Shown one piece after another: positions 29,074 through 37,833 of a DNA stretch of 64,000 nt. The DNA lies in NCBI RefSeq assembly GCF_009928445.1, contig NZ_JAABNO010000026.1:1-64000 (forward strand), in the 5' to 3' direction. The notes beneath the pieces were generated by a model. That model made no database searches and had not been told where the DNA came from. It saw only the letters and a list, made by a program, of their open reading frames with translations. The translations under genes were made by a program, and so were the position numbers. Source of the stretch: Clostridium sp. C8-1-8 (lineage in GTDB: Bacteria; Bacillota; Clostridia; Clostridiales; Clostridiaceae). Position 1 is the first letter of the stretch. Each line of letters starts with the position of its first letter.

Positions 29074-31737
29074 TTAATGTTCTTCTTCCTCTTTAAAAAG
29101 TTCCTTCATTTTCCGCTTTGATTCGGTGGATAATGTATCACCTAAAAAGTTACGTTCAGTTTTATCAATGACCTGCTGTTCCTGCTTCATAGCTGCGTTA
29201 GTTGCTTCAATTTCAAGCTTGAGTTCTCTGGCAGATAATAGCAGACTTCCTTTACCTCGAACAATCATTTGCTGCAAACCATCGGAGGTTGCAACCACGA
29301 TATTGTATTTTGCATTATTGTCATGGGCAAACTTTTCGATATACTGGTCTGCAGTTTGTGCTTCCCTAGTATATACCACGTGGATATTATGATAATCTAT
29401 CATTTCTTCTACATGTCCTTGAACCTTATAAGCATCAAAGACTAAAATTATGTGACATTTCTTAACACCCTGATAATTGCTCAGGATATCAATCAATTTC
29501 ATTCTGGCCCCATCCATATTGTCATCTATCATAGCTTTCAGTTCTGGCCAGGCGTGTATAATGTTGTATCCATCCACAAGCAGGTACTCTTCTCTGATGG
29601 TCTCTTGCCAGCTGTCACTCCCTAGGTTTGATGGCTTATAGTAGCTTTCAGATGCTGTTCTGCCCCTTTTCCAGATTGATTTTTTTCCTTGGTTAGAGTA
29701 AAAGGTTTTATTTATAATCTGATCAATCTCGTCTGTACTTATAAATCTTTCTTCTGTATAGGTTACTTGGTTTTGTGGCACTTCATTTGATACCGCTATC
29801 TTTTCCTTAAGATAGCTTTCTAAATGCATATAGTCCTTTACTTCATACCATTCAACAACAAAACCTGAGCCATGTGCGCAGAATACAGAGCTAGTAGGAT
29901 TAGCTATATCTCTTGTTGGGTCATAACCAATACGATTAACCACTTCATCAGTATTTTTGCATGGCTCATAGCCCTTTAGATTTAGAAATAACCTGCCATG
30001 TCCTTTAGTGTAAGCAACAACCTCTTTTTGGTAGTTTCTCATGCTACTTACAGGTGCACTGCCCACAATAACTGCATTTTCACTATCTGAATGAGATACT
30101 TCACAAGTACCATTCATTTTATCTATATCTGTCATAGCTCTTCCCACTAATTTTTCTGGCAGCTCTAGCTGAAAGGAATAATAAGGTTCTAATAACACAG
30201 ACTCTGCTTCCATAAGTCCTTGTCTTAAAGCACGCCAGGTAGCTTCTCTAAAGTCTCCACCTTCTGTGTGCTTGTTGTGTGCTCTACCAGAAACCAAAGT
30301 AATCACAATGTCGGTAATTTCTGAACCTGTTAGTACTCCCTTATGAACCTTCTCTTCAAGATGATGCAACACTAGTCTTTGCCAGCTTCCTCCAAGAATG
30401 TCTTCACTACATTTGGTTTGAAGCTTTAACCCACTTCCTATTTCACCTGGTTCTAATAGCAGATGTACCTCAGCATAATGCCTCAGTGGCTCAAAGTGTC
30501 CCACTCCTTCAACAACATTATTTATTGTTTCTTTGTATATTATACCTCCAGTATCAAAGGTCACATCAATTCCAAAACGATTCTTTATCAAACTCTGAAG
30601 TATTTCAATCTGAACTTCCCCCATGATTCTAACCTGAATTTCCTGCAGTTCCTCATCCCACACAATATGAAGCTCCGGGTCTTCTTCCTCTATCTGTCGA
30701 AGCTTCGGAATCATTACTCTAGGATCGCAGTCCTCTGGCAGTATCATCTGATAAGAAAGTACTGGCTCTAAAATTGGAGCACCTGATGCCTCTTCTATTC
30801 CAAGACCTTCTCCTGGCATAGATTTACTGAGTCCTGTCACCGCACACACTGCTCCTGCTTCTATTTCATTCACAGCTTCAAACTTCTGACCAGAATAGAT
30901 GCGAATCTGATTGACCTTCTCTTCCCAGTCACTACCCTTAAGTATATCCCTTACCTTTAATTTTCCACCAGTAATCTTCATATGTGTAAGACGATTTCCT
31001 TGATCATCTCTTGTCACCTTAAATATTTTAGCTCCAAAGTCCTTTGGATACGAAGGTAAGCTTACATATTCAGCGGTACACTGAAGAAGCTCCTCCACAC
31101 CAGTTAGCTTTAAGGCTGATCCAAAAATGCAAGGGAATACCCTTCTTTCACTAACAGCTTTTTTTATCTGAGGAGCTTCAATTTGCCCATTTTCCAAAAA
31201 TGCTTCCATCATGCTTTCTCCACACATAGCTAGTTCATCGTAAAACGCTTCTGTCTTAACCTTATCGAATTCAATACACCCATCACTTAATTGATTTTTA
31301 AGTTCTTTCATTAAGTTAGTCTTATCAGTCCCATACTGATCCATCTTGTTAACAAATATAAAAACTGGAATATTATATAGTTCCAAAAGCCTCCATAAGG
31401 TCTTTGTGTGTCCCTGAATTCCATCGGCACCGCTTACAACTAAAATAGCATAATCAAGTACCTTTAGTGTTCTCTCCATTTCCGCAGAAAAATCTACATG
31501 TCCAGGGGTATCAAGAAGCATTATCTCAGTACCAGAGTTTTCAAATACCGCCTGCTTAGAAAAAATGGTTATTCCCCTTTCCTTCTCCAGCTCATAAGTA
31601 TCTAAATAAGCATCTTTATTATCAACTCTTCCTAGTTTTCCTATCTTACCGCTCATATAAAGCAACGCCTCTGATAAGGTCGTCTTCCCAGCATCTACAT
31701 GGGCCAATATCCCAATCACTAATTTTCTCATTTTCAT
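29074..31737 (-). CDS. TetM-like ribosomal GTPase fused to a Rae1/YacP-type NYN nuclease
   Basis: About 888 aa. Residues 1-~660 follow the EF-G/TetM plan: G1 AHVDAGKTT (13-21), G2 RGIT (55-58), G3 DTPGHVDF with His81, G4 NKMD (131-134), then domains II-V including GRAHNKHTEGGDFREATWRALRQGL. After a ~50-residue linker, residues ~716-840 are an NYN/PIN-like nuclease: EYLLVDGYNIIHAWPEL (Asp723, Asn726), VFDAYK (Asp769), QTADQYIE (Asp798) and TSDGLQQ (Asp820), matching YacP, known in Bacillus as Rae1, a ribosome A-site mRNA endonuclease. Ribosomal-protection GTPases usually stop near 640 aa. Start ATG 31737 or 31731 (AAAGGA lies 4 or 10 nt before). Single gene. Confidence 0.9.
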   Translation of the reverse strand: MKMRKLVIGILAHVDAGKTTLSEALLYMSGKIGKLGRVDNKDAYLDTYELEKERGITIFSKQAVFENSGTEIMLLDTPGHVDFSAEMERTLKVLDYAILVVSGADGIQGHTKTLWRLLELYNIPVFIFVNKMDQYGTDKTNLMKELKNQLSDGCIEFDKVKTEAFYDELAMCGESMMEAFLENGQIEAPQIKKAVSERRVFPCIFGSALKLTGVEELLQCTAEYVSLPSYPKDFGAKIFKVTRDDQGNRLTHMKITGGKLKVRDILKGSDWEEKVNQIRIYSGQKFEAVNEIEAGAVCAVTGLSKSMPGEGLGIEEASGAPILEPVLSYQMILPEDCDPRVMIPKLRQIEEEDPELHIVWDEELQEIQVRIMGEVQIEILQSLIKNRFGIDVTFDTGGIIYKETINNVVEGVGHFEPLRHYAEVHLLLEPGEIGSGLKLQTKCSEDILGGSWQRLVLHHLEEKVHKGVLTGSEITDIVITLVSGRAHNKHTEGGDFREATWRALRQGLMEAESVLLEPYYSFQLELPEKLVGRAMTDIDKMNGTCEVSHSDSENAVIVGSAPVSSMRNYQKEVVAYTKGHGRLFLNLKGYEPCKNTDEVVNRIGYDPTRDIANPTSSVFCAHGSGFVVEWYEVKDYMHLESYLKEKIAVSNEVPQNQVTYTEERFISTDEIDQIINKTFYSNQGKKSIWKRGRTASESYYKPSNLGSDSWQETIREEYLLVDGYNIIHAWPELKAMIDDNMDGARMKLIDILSNYQGVKKCHIILVFDAYKVQGHVEEMIDYHNIHVVYTREAQTADQYIEKFAHDNNAKYNIVVATSDGLQQMIVRGKGSLLLSARELKLEIEATNAAMKQEQQVIDKTERNFLGDTLSTESKRKMKELFKEEEEH

Positions 31738-31850
31738 CAAATCCTTTATTTTTCTTCAGTTCCTTAGACTTACGATCCTTGGAATTTAGTATGTAAATTT
31801 AATTATCTCAAAATTCTATAACTTATATTTATTTAGTATTATATCATACA

Positions 31851-31928
31851 GGGACTATAGGGACTAGGGGACAGAACTATTGTCCCAGCAACTTAAATCT
31901 AGGGACAGATGGACGGAGCTCTTGTCCC
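31851..31928 (+). repeat. Two REP-like (family D) palindromes
   Basis: 31851-31886 (GGGACTATAGGGACTAGGGG followed by acagaac and TTGTCCC) and 31902-31928 (GGGACAG, GGACGGAGCT, TGTCCC). Intergenic copies upstream of the GTPase-nuclease gene. Confidence 0.75.
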
Positions 31929-32069
31929 ATTGATTAGAGTCCTAAAAACAACTTATTTCTTTTGCAATATAGGGTTCTAAATTATGCTATTAGATTAGAA
32001 ATATTGCAAAAATCATGAGGAACTACTATTTTCACTATTAAATAATGCATGTATTAATCAAATCTATTA

Positions 32070-32156
32070 GGGATGTACCATTTCAAGCCAAAATCCATTT
32101 TCAAGGCTTCTCTGAGCTCTGAGCAGAGAATATTTTATTATGAAGTGGTACCTCTA
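32070..32156. repeat. Family-C dispersed repeat copy
   Basis: Inverted ends GATGTACCATTTCAAGCC and the complement of GAGGTACCACTTCATAAT; about 87 bp. The rest of 31929-32557 has a hairpin at ~32168-32200 (CTGCT/AGCAG) and no gene. Confidence 0.6.
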
Positions 32157-32557
32157 TATTAGCTTAAAAAACCCTGCTGAGTTTTAGCAGAGTTTTAAAA
32201 TAAAGGTTTAATTATATAGTTTTGCTTTTTCTTGTCCGCTATGCAAGTATAGGTGACTAAGTTTTGTAATAACCATTTATATAAAGTAGTTTTTTCTAAA
32301 TTGGTGGTAATATCGTTATCTAAAAACAACCCTTCTTTATTTAGAATACGCAGATTAAATTTGGAACTTATGCTATAGAGATTATATTTTCACCAGTAAA
32401 ATCCCTTAAAAATCTCTTTGGCTAGTAATCTAACTAAATAAATTTACTTGGACTAGTACATATATAGGTAACAATTGAATATGAAATATATAGAAACCAG
32501 CTCTTGGATTTATTATAAGCGACATATACACCAAATGCTTACAATCCTATCACAAAA

Positions 32558-32962
32558 TTATTGATAATATATATCTAACTTTTCCCACACACCATCTTTT
32601 ATTGAAAATATAGCTCTTAGTTCTATATTTACAAATTCGCCCCAATACCCCATTACTACTTTATCTTTCTCAAAAGTAATCCATGAAAGAGACACCATAT
32701 AGTTTCTAATATCAAATTTGCCCTGCTCAAATGTGCTCTCACAAAATTTTTGTACAATATTATCAGCTTCTTTAATATACCTTAAAAAGCTTACTACTAT
32801 GTCATTACTTATGTTTTCATGTCCATCTACTTCTATGGAAAAATCTAATTCTGTAGAGTCAAGCGTTACTGTGCTTTGTGTTTTATCTTCTCGCTCCCAG
32901 GCTTCCACAATAATATCTTCAGGATATCGATTTAATTTAATTTCATATTTTGAACTGTCCAT
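32558..32962 (-). CDS. Hypothetical protein
   Basis: 134 aa, acidic, cytoplasmic, no signal or membrane segment. Beta-rich in feel: IKLNRYPEDIIVEAWERED, FSIEVDGHENISNDIVVSFLRYI, then WITFEKDKVVMGYWGEFVNIELRAIFS. The last part resembles immunity-type or DUF2262-like small proteins of Firmicutes, but I cannot name a family. Ribosome site GAGAGGA. Followed by other single small genes on the same strand. Confidence 0.65.
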   Translation of the reverse strand: MDSSKYEIKLNRYPEDIIVEAWEREDKTQSTVTLDSTELDFSIEVDGHENISNDIVVSFLRYIKEADNIVQKFCESTFEQGKFDIRNYMVSLSWITFEKDKVVMGYWGEFVNIELRAIFSIKDGVWEKLDIYYQ

Positions 32963-33153
32963 TGGATTATATTCCTCTCAACCTTCTTATATCTATTTTT
33001 AAAACACAACTTATTTCTCTTTAAACTTCAAACATATTATTTATGTTAAATAGTACTATGGCTTAATTTATACCAGTTCCTCAATCCCAGTTTTTTGTTA
33101 CTATAGGGCATGTATAAATTAATAGTTGAAGTCTTAGACCTATATATAATTAT

Positions 33154-33474
33154 TTATAAGGGATAAACTTTTTTGCAATTCTCAAATTCATCGCAATCTG
33201 CTTTAGAAATATATATTTCCACTGCTTTTGACAAATCATTTTCTACAAAGGTTTCTTTCTTAATTATATCAATTATAAATGCATAATTCTGTTCTGCCGA
33301 CTCTGTTTTCATCCAAATACCAATTGGATTATTGGTTCCTTCTAAATAATCATAACCATTATCTATTATCTTTTTATCTGATAATTCTTCAATTCTATCA
33401 GGTACAATATAGCGCAAGTCTAAATCAGGATTTTCTAATAATTCAGGGTTTAACTTAATTACTATTGTCTCCAT
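33154..33474 (-). CDS. Hypothetical protein
   Basis: 106 aa from ATG 33474, chosen because AGGAAGAGG precedes it; the longer reading starts inside the neighbouring gene. METIVIKLNPELLENPDLDLRYIVPDRIEEL... ends in KAVEIYISKADCDEFENCKKVYPL. Soluble alpha/beta; not recognised. It begins 25 bp behind the TfoX-C gene, likely cotranscribed. Confidence 0.65.
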   Translation of the reverse strand: METIVIKLNPELLENPDLDLRYIVPDRIEELSDKKIIDNGYDYLEGTNNPIGIWMKTESAEQNYAFIIDIIKKETFVENDLSKAVEIYISKADCDEFENCKKVYPL

Positions 33475-33499
33475 ATAACCTCTTCCTCTCAAAAGCTCG

Positions 33500-33760
33500 C
33501 TATTTAATCTTATGAGCATTATAAAATTCTTTTAAATCTGCTTTGCGTTCCTGTGACAGAGCGGTTTTCTTGATACCATGAATTGCACCTTCCAGCGCTA
33601 GCAATCTATGAATACACGCAGAAACATCAATTTCTTGTATTTTAAGCCATGCCTTTTCCGCACCAATATCCTTTAATTCATCATAAGTAAAAATGCCTAC
33701 TTCATTTAACTGTCTTTCAACTTCCGCTCCTATATTAGGTAGTTTTGATAACTCTCCCAT
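33500..33760 (-). CDS. TfoX/Sxy C-terminal-domain protein
   Basis: 86 aa from ATG 33760 (GAAAGGAAG 7 nt upstream). LSKLPNIGAEVERQLNEVGIFTYDELKDIGAEKAWLKIQEIDVSACIHRLLALEGAIHG is the helix-hairpin-helix-like TfoX C-terminal domain (competence regulator Sxy in Gram-negatives). Stand-alone copies in Firmicutes have no proven role in competence. Lacks the N-terminal TfoX domain. Confidence 0.85.
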   Translation of the reverse strand: MGELSKLPNIGAEVERQLNEVGIFTYDELKDIGAEKAWLKIQEIDVSACIHRLLALEGAIHGIKKTALSQERKADLKEFYNAHKIK

Positions 33761-33997
33761 AGTGAAACTTCCTTTCAACATCATATTGGTAATGGTTGTG
33801 TTTTTACTATTACAGCATATTATGTAAACTTTTTTCTATGATACTTATTTTACTTTCATTAAATAATATTACGGATGTACACCTCCACTGAAGCCACTTT
33901 CTTCAGTGAATTTTTTGCTCATCTGACTTTTCTAAGGTACATGATGGAAATCTGACAAGAGCTTTGACCATAGATTGAGGATTAAATCAGTAAAGCT

Positions 33998-34378
33998 TCA
34001 ACTTCTTGGGATATTCTCTCCGTCCCCTAGTAGCTCTGTTATTAATGCTTTTGAGATATTCATTGCTTCTATTATGTTGTTTAAACGAGTATGACTTGAT
34101 GTGCCCTCATCAAATTTTAGCTGTGCTTTTTCACATTTACTGATTATTGAGCTTATTGGACTTAACGCTTGTATTAATTCTTCCTTTGTGTATTGCTCCA
34201 TAACATTTTCACCTGTTATAAGTGCCTTTGAAATGTACATTGCTTTTATCCTATTCTTCAGAAGTGTGTGTTGAGACGTTCCCTCTGCGAATTTGGGTTG
34301 CATTTTTTCACAATTACTTATAGTTGAAACTACAACCTTTAGAGCCTTTTCTAGTTGTTCTTTTGTAAATTTATCCAT
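33998..34378 (-). CDS. Protein of two tandem homologous repeats
   Basis: 126 aa made of two ~60-residue copies: MDKFTKEQLEKALKVVVSTI..CEKMQPKFAEGTSQHTLLKNRIKAMYISKALI and MEQYTKEELIQALSPISSII..CEKAQLKFDEGTSSHTRLNNIIEAMNISKALI. Each is an all-helical unit with conserved CEK, F-EGTS-HT-L and MxISKALI. No signal or membrane part. Function unknown; single-copy relatives of this unit probably exist. Good GAGGTG site. Monocistronic. Confidence 0.75.
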   Translation of the reverse strand: MDKFTKEQLEKALKVVVSTISNCEKMQPKFAEGTSQHTLLKNRIKAMYISKALITGENVMEQYTKEELIQALSPISSIISKCEKAQLKFDEGTSSHTRLNNIIEAMNISKALITELLGDGENIPRS

Positions 34379-34503
34379 ACCTTTTCACCTCAAGTCTATG
34401 TTATTAGTGGTAAGTTTCTCATATCCTAGGTTTGCAAATTAAATACAATCACTTATCCATATTTATTTTTCTTCAACTCAATTCTGCAATGCTTTCGACC
34501 ATA

Positions 34504-34947
34504 TCAACTCATTTTGGGTACATATGTACCTGTAATCTCTATGGCGTTACCATCTGGATCTTCCACTTGAAAATAATAATATGGCATTACATTATTCACA
34601 TACTTAATATCGGTGACTAAATCGCTTATATTTAAATTTATAATTCTCACACGCTCTTTCTCTAAGTCTTCAGTCCAAAAATTTAATACAAATTTATTGG
34701 TATTTGCTGACTCTGCAATAGCGACAAGATTATCAAACTTTTCTATATATTGTCCACTTCGTGTTGTTAGTTCAGGATTCAGGTAGTCAAAATAACCGTT
34801 CATTATAGATATGTTATGTCCTTCGAATTCAAACTGAGCAAACCGTTCCATATTTTTTGCAGTTACATTCATCTCTAGTAGTTTTTCATAAAACCTTATT
34901 GACTTGTAAAAATCCTTAACTATTAAATAGATTGATCCTAAATGCAT
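34504..34947 (-). CDS. VOC-family (glyoxalase-like) protein
   Basis: 147 aa. GSIYLIVKDFYKSIRFYEKLLEMNV at the N-terminus and YYYFQVEDPDGNAIEITGTY at the C-terminus are the two VOC halves; His and Glu metal positions appear partly kept. Starts within 2 bp of the preceding gene's stop, whose 3' end supplies the GGGAGGG ribosome site, so the two are translationally coupled. Confidence 0.82.
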   Translation of the reverse strand: MHLGSIYLIVKDFYKSIRFYEKLLEMNVTAKNMERFAQFEFEGHNISIMNGYFDYLNPELTTRSGQYIEKFDNLVAIAESANTNKFVLNFWTEDLEKERVRIINLNISDLVTDIKYVNNVMPYYYFQVEDPDGNAIEITGTYVPKMS

Positions 34948-34948
34948 T

Positions 34949-35440
34949 TTATCCCTCCCTCAATAAAAAAGCTTTAAGTTTCTCTTCCAAAGCAGTCAAA
35001 TCCGGATACTCTTTCTTCAATCTAGTCATGTTTCTCAAAAGTAAATTACAATATTCATTTTTTTCTTCTATCAACTTGTCACATAACTTATTTATTAATT
35101 TTATATTATTTTCTCTATTGTATTGTGCTACTGATAGCAATGCAATTGAGTAAAAATAACCTATGACATCAAAACCGGATAGAATTGGATTCTCATTTGG
35201 CACAGCCCATTTTTCAATTATTGCTGCTATAGCAAAAACAAGAGCTTCATCCTCTGCGAATGATTCCATTCGCAAATATTCTTTCACTGTAACTGGTGCA
35301 TGGGTAAATGTTGCTGTCTTTTTACAATACTTCCACGCTACTTCCCATTCCTCTTCATCACTTATTTGTTCACGAAGCAACTTATATAATTGTCTCTTTT
35401 TGGCGATTTGCTCGATGCTTTGCCCTGTTATAACTACCAT
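34949..35440 (-). CDS. Hypothetical helical protein coupled to a VOC gene
   Basis: 163 aa, strongly helical and soluble (QIAKKRQLYKLLREQISDEEEWEVAWKYCKKTATF ... NIKLINKLCDKLIEEKNEYCNLLLRNMTRLKKEYPDLTALEEKLKAFLL). No family recognised. GAGGGGGA site before ATG. Followed directly by the VOC gene; the pair is likely a functional unit. Confidence 0.7.
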   Translation of the reverse strand: MVVITGQSIEQIAKKRQLYKLLREQISDEEEWEVAWKYCKKTATFTHAPVTVKEYLRMESFAEDEALVFAIAAIIEKWAVPNENPILSGFDVIGYFYSIALLSVAQYNRENNIKLINKLCDKLIEEKNEYCNLLLRNMTRLKKEYPDLTALEEKLKAFLLREG

Positions 35441-35591
35441 GTAACTTCCCCCTCATTACTAAATAATTTCTATGATGAAACTTGATTTAAAATTTACAAA
35501 ATCACTGCTTATGAGGATTTTCTGGTATATGAAAATCAATACTTGAAGTTTATTCCCTACTATACTGCTCTTATAATTAAAAATAGCTTAG

Positions 35592-35633
35592 AAGTGATAC
35601 ATGCCCCCAGTTGAATTAGCATTTGTATCACTT
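35592..35633 (-). terminator. Probable terminator
   Basis: AAGTGATACATGC (35592-35604) pairs with GCATTTGTATCACTT (35619-35633); on the minus strand a TTTTTA stretch follows 8 nt later. It sits ~20 bp behind the 35651 gene. Confidence 0.5.
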
Positions 35634-35650
35634 AAGCTCAATCTGTTAGT

Positions 35651-35986
35651 TTAATCAGTTTCTATGGCTAATTTATCAAAAAGTCTCAACACATATGAGT
35701 TGCCACCTTCTTGTTTCGGATCAAAAATTAGAGTCTCCCAAAAATCTAAATTAATTATAAAATCATATCCTTCTATTGATAGGCCCTGAAGATATTCCTC
35801 CCTCATAGCCATATTAATATCAATGGAACCTTCTACAACTTTATCATTGTACAAAAGTCTTAGAGTCTCCATTATTACATTTATATCTTGATGATTTGCA
35901 TTGTACTTTACAAGAGCAATAGTACTAACTCCAGGCACTTGATGTATTTCCCAGCCATTATTAGCTTGTTTAATTATATTGTACAT
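35651..35986 (-). CDS. Hypothetical protein
   Basis: 111 aa soluble protein: GWEIHQVPGVSTIALVKYNANHQDINVIMETLRLLYNDKVVEGSIDINMAMREEYLQGLSIEGYDFIINLDFWETLIFDPKQEG. Alternating beta/alpha, reminiscent of small immunity-like proteins but not assignable. GAGGT site 5 nt before ATG. Monocistronic. Confidence 0.65.
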   Translation of the reverse strand: MYNIIKQANNGWEIHQVPGVSTIALVKYNANHQDINVIMETLRLLYNDKVVEGSIDINMAMREEYLQGLSIEGYDFIINLDFWETLIFDPKQEGGNSYVLRLFDKLAIETD

Positions 35987-36131
35987 TCTTTACCTCATCT
36001 ATAAACCTCTTTTTATTCTGCTAATCAATTACTACTTTTTTAATTGTAGCACAATTTGTAAATACAACTTAACTATAATACTATTTTTACCACGTAATCT
36101 CCGACCCTTTGTCTCCTATTCTAAAATAACA

Positions 36132-36160
36132 GGAACAACAGCTCTGTGCCCTAGTCCCTG
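36132..36160 (-). repeat. REP-like (family D) palindrome at a gene 3' end
   Basis: Minus-strand CAGGGACTAGGGCACAGAGC... ends in TTGTTCC. It supplies the last residues (RD) and the TAG stop of the acetyltransferase gene. Confidence 0.7.
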
Positions 36161-36663
36161 CTAATGGAGAATAAAAAATGAGGCACATCAACTCCCCTGT
36201 AATGCTTGATAAACTTACCTGTGCAAGTCATTCCATTTCGTATTGCTACGTTTTGTGAAGGTATATTTGTATCTCTGATAATAGAACATACTTCTTTTGC
36301 ATTTAGCTTGTCAAAAGCGTATTCTTTACAGGCAATTGCTGCCTCACTTGCATATCCGTGATGCCAGTATTCTTTTTGAAGAAGATATCCCACTTCCAGT
36401 ACCTTATTATCGTTGTAATCTTGCATTGATAACCCGCATTGCCCTATCATTAGGCCAGTTTCTTTCAGAACAACCGCCCATAGACCAAACCCAAATTCTT
36501 TATAACGTCCAATTTGTTTGTCAAGCCATCCTTGAACTTCGTCAATGGTAAATGGTCCCTCATAAGCATACATTACCTCATCATCCTGTAAGATCTTGCA
36601 AAGATCAGTGAAATCTGCTTGTGTCATCTCTCTTAATAATAATCTTTTAGTTTCTAAAACCAT
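36151..36663 (-). CDS. GNAT acetyltransferase (RimJ/RimL type)
   Basis: 170 aa from ATG 36663, placed 7 nt after AGGAGG; the longer reading lacks a site. LETKRLLLREMTQADF, GQCGLSMQDYNDNKVLEVGYLLQKEYWHHGYASEAA and NIPSQNVAIRNGMTCTGKF are the acetyltransferase_3 motifs of ribosomal-protein or amine acetyltransferases. The C-terminus (SISRD) comes from a REP-like palindrome that overlaps the stop, so the native tail may have been slightly changed. Confidence 0.88.
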   Translation of the reverse strand: MVLETKRLLLREMTQADFTDLCKILQDDEVMYAYEGPFTIDEVQGWLDKQIGRYKEFGFGLWAVVLKETGLMIGQCGLSMQDYNDNKVLEVGYLLQKEYWHHGYASEAAIACKEYAFDKLNAKEVCSIIRDTNIPSQNVAIRNGMTCTGKFIKHYRGVDVPHFLFSISRD

Positions 36664-36858
36664 AGCATAACCTCCTATAAATTGTATTAAAATCTGAGAT
36701 ACAAATTTAGATTTGTACATAACATAAACTCAAAGCGTCTTGATGAATTATCAATCAATTTTATAGACCATTATTTAATTTTATGATAATTATTAAAATT
36801 TCAGGTTGCCTGTTCTTACAAAATTATCAATCCTTTTTGCAATCTATTTTCTAAGCAA

Positions 36859-36956
36859 AGATGTACCACTTCAATCCAAAATCTATTTTCAAAACTCCTC
36901 GGTATCATTAGAGAGTAATTTCAAAATATAAATTTTATGGCTAAGTGGTACATCTA
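36859..36956. repeat. Family-C dispersed repeat copy
   Basis: Best copy in the window: AGATGTACCACTTCAATCC at the left and the complement of AGATGTACCACTTAGCC at the right, ~98 bp, A/T-rich interior with further pairing (AAAATCTATTTTC / AAAATTTATATTTTG-like). Confidence 0.65.
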
Positions 36957-36967
36957 TGCATACATTA

Positions 36968-36993
36968 GGAACACTAGCTCCGTCCCCTGTCCC
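36968..36993 (-). repeat. REP-like (family D) palindrome abutting a stop codon
   Basis: Minus strand GGGACAGGGGACGGAGCTAG then TGTTCC. The preceding TA plus its first G forms the TAG stop of the HTH gene. Confidence 0.75.
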
Positions 36994-37223
36994 TAATCAA
37001 AATAAAATAAATCCTCAAATTTCTTATCTAGTGCAATACAAAGAATAAGTGCTAATTTGGCAGTTGGGTTAAATTGCCCTGTCTCAATGGAACTAATGGT
37101 GTTTCTAGATACACCTACCATCTCAGCTAATTGAGATTGAGACAACTTTTGCTCTGTCCTAACTTCCTTCAAATTGTTACGTAATACTAAATCGTCTGTT
37201 TGCTCTTTTTTAGACTTTACCAA
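36993..37223 (-). CDS. Xre-family HTH regulator
   Basis: 76 aa one-domain cro/cI-type regulator: LKEVRTEQKLSQSQLAEMVGVSRNTISSIETGQFNPTAKLALILCIALDKKFEDLF, as in YozG-type small repressors. Starts with TTG directly after the TAA of the membrane-protein gene (zero gap), with GGTGG 6 nt upstream, so it is translationally coupled. It likely represses its own operon through the repeated AAACTTGGCA sites upstream. Confidence 0.9.
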   Translation of the reverse strand: MVKSKKEQTDDLVLRNNLKEVRTEQKLSQSQLAEMVGVSRNTISSIETGQFNPTAKLALILCIALDKKFEDLFYFD

Positions 37224-37571
37224 TTAAAACCACCCCATGCCAGATCCAATAATCGATGCTAAACAACTAATTGCTCCAATAGTTTCTAAAACCACACATA
37301 CTAAATACACTTTCTTTTCGCGGTTGTAGTAATAAAGTGTACTGCTCTGGCCAATTATAGCCAGTAACAGTGCTAAAGAGAATACTCTATAATCTGCAAA
37401 GGCTTTGCCTGTTATAAGCTTTTGTATAAAAAGGATTATTGACAAAATTGCAAATACCACTATTACAGTATAGTAAGAATTTTCATTTGCTGATTTTTCA
37501 ATATATTGTTCTCTTTCATCAGTTAATACCTTTTTATTTTTTATTCTTGCCAACATTTCATCTCTATTCAT
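37224..37571 (-). CDS. Membrane protein, DUF6442-like
   Basis: 115 aa from ATG 37571 (GAGAGGTGG upstream). N-terminal cytoplasmic MNRDEMLARIKNKKVLTDEREQYIEKSA, then about three membrane helices (~35-55, 67-82, 90-112). This arrangement next to a small Xre regulator is widespread in Firmicutes (family I recall as DUF6442). Function unknown. First gene of a two-gene operon. Confidence 0.8.
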   Translation of the reverse strand: MNRDEMLARIKNKKVLTDEREQYIEKSANENSYYTVIVVFAILSIILFIQKLITGKAFADYRVFSLALLLAIIGQSSTLYYYNREKKVYLVCVVLETIGAISCLASIIGSGMGWF

Positions 37572-37592
37572 ATATAAACCACCTCTCATCAT

Positions 37593-37662
37593 TGCCAAGT
37601 AAACTTGGTACTTTTATTATAGCATGCCAAGTTTTCTTGTCAACAACATTTGCCAAGTTTTC
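37593..37662 (-). promoter_or_regulatory. Promoter and triple operator of the HTH/membrane-protein operon
   Basis: Minus-strand TTGACA (37638-37643), 16-bp spacer, TATAAT (37616-37621). AAACTTGGCA occurs three times in the same orientation (ending at 37593, 37625 and 37651 on plus). The copy nearest the gene is a palindrome TACCAAGTTTACTTGGCA. Sites flank and fill the promoter, as expected for Xre autorepression. Confidence 0.7.
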
Positions 37663-37770
37663 TTTGCAAAAAATCAGTAAGTTTGTCCACACGTACTATA
37701 TTTCTTATTGTTTATTATTTTCTTTAGCCTATGATTGGTATCCTATGCTTTATACTTCCTTAGTATCATA

Positions 37771-37833
37771 GAATACTTTCTCCGTGCCTTAGTCCCTGCT
37801 AAAGTAGGACACTACCTCCGTCCCTCTGTCCCC
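37771..37833 (-). repeat. Two intergenic REP-like (family D) copies
   Basis: 37771-37798 and 37807-37833; both carry the CTCCGT core with flanking GTCCC. The remaining spacer 37834-38083 shows no gene. Confidence 0.65.

Noticed and set aside
29126-29392. Plus-strand reading inside the GTPase-nuclease gene
   Set aside because: Antisense shadow of the NYN domain.
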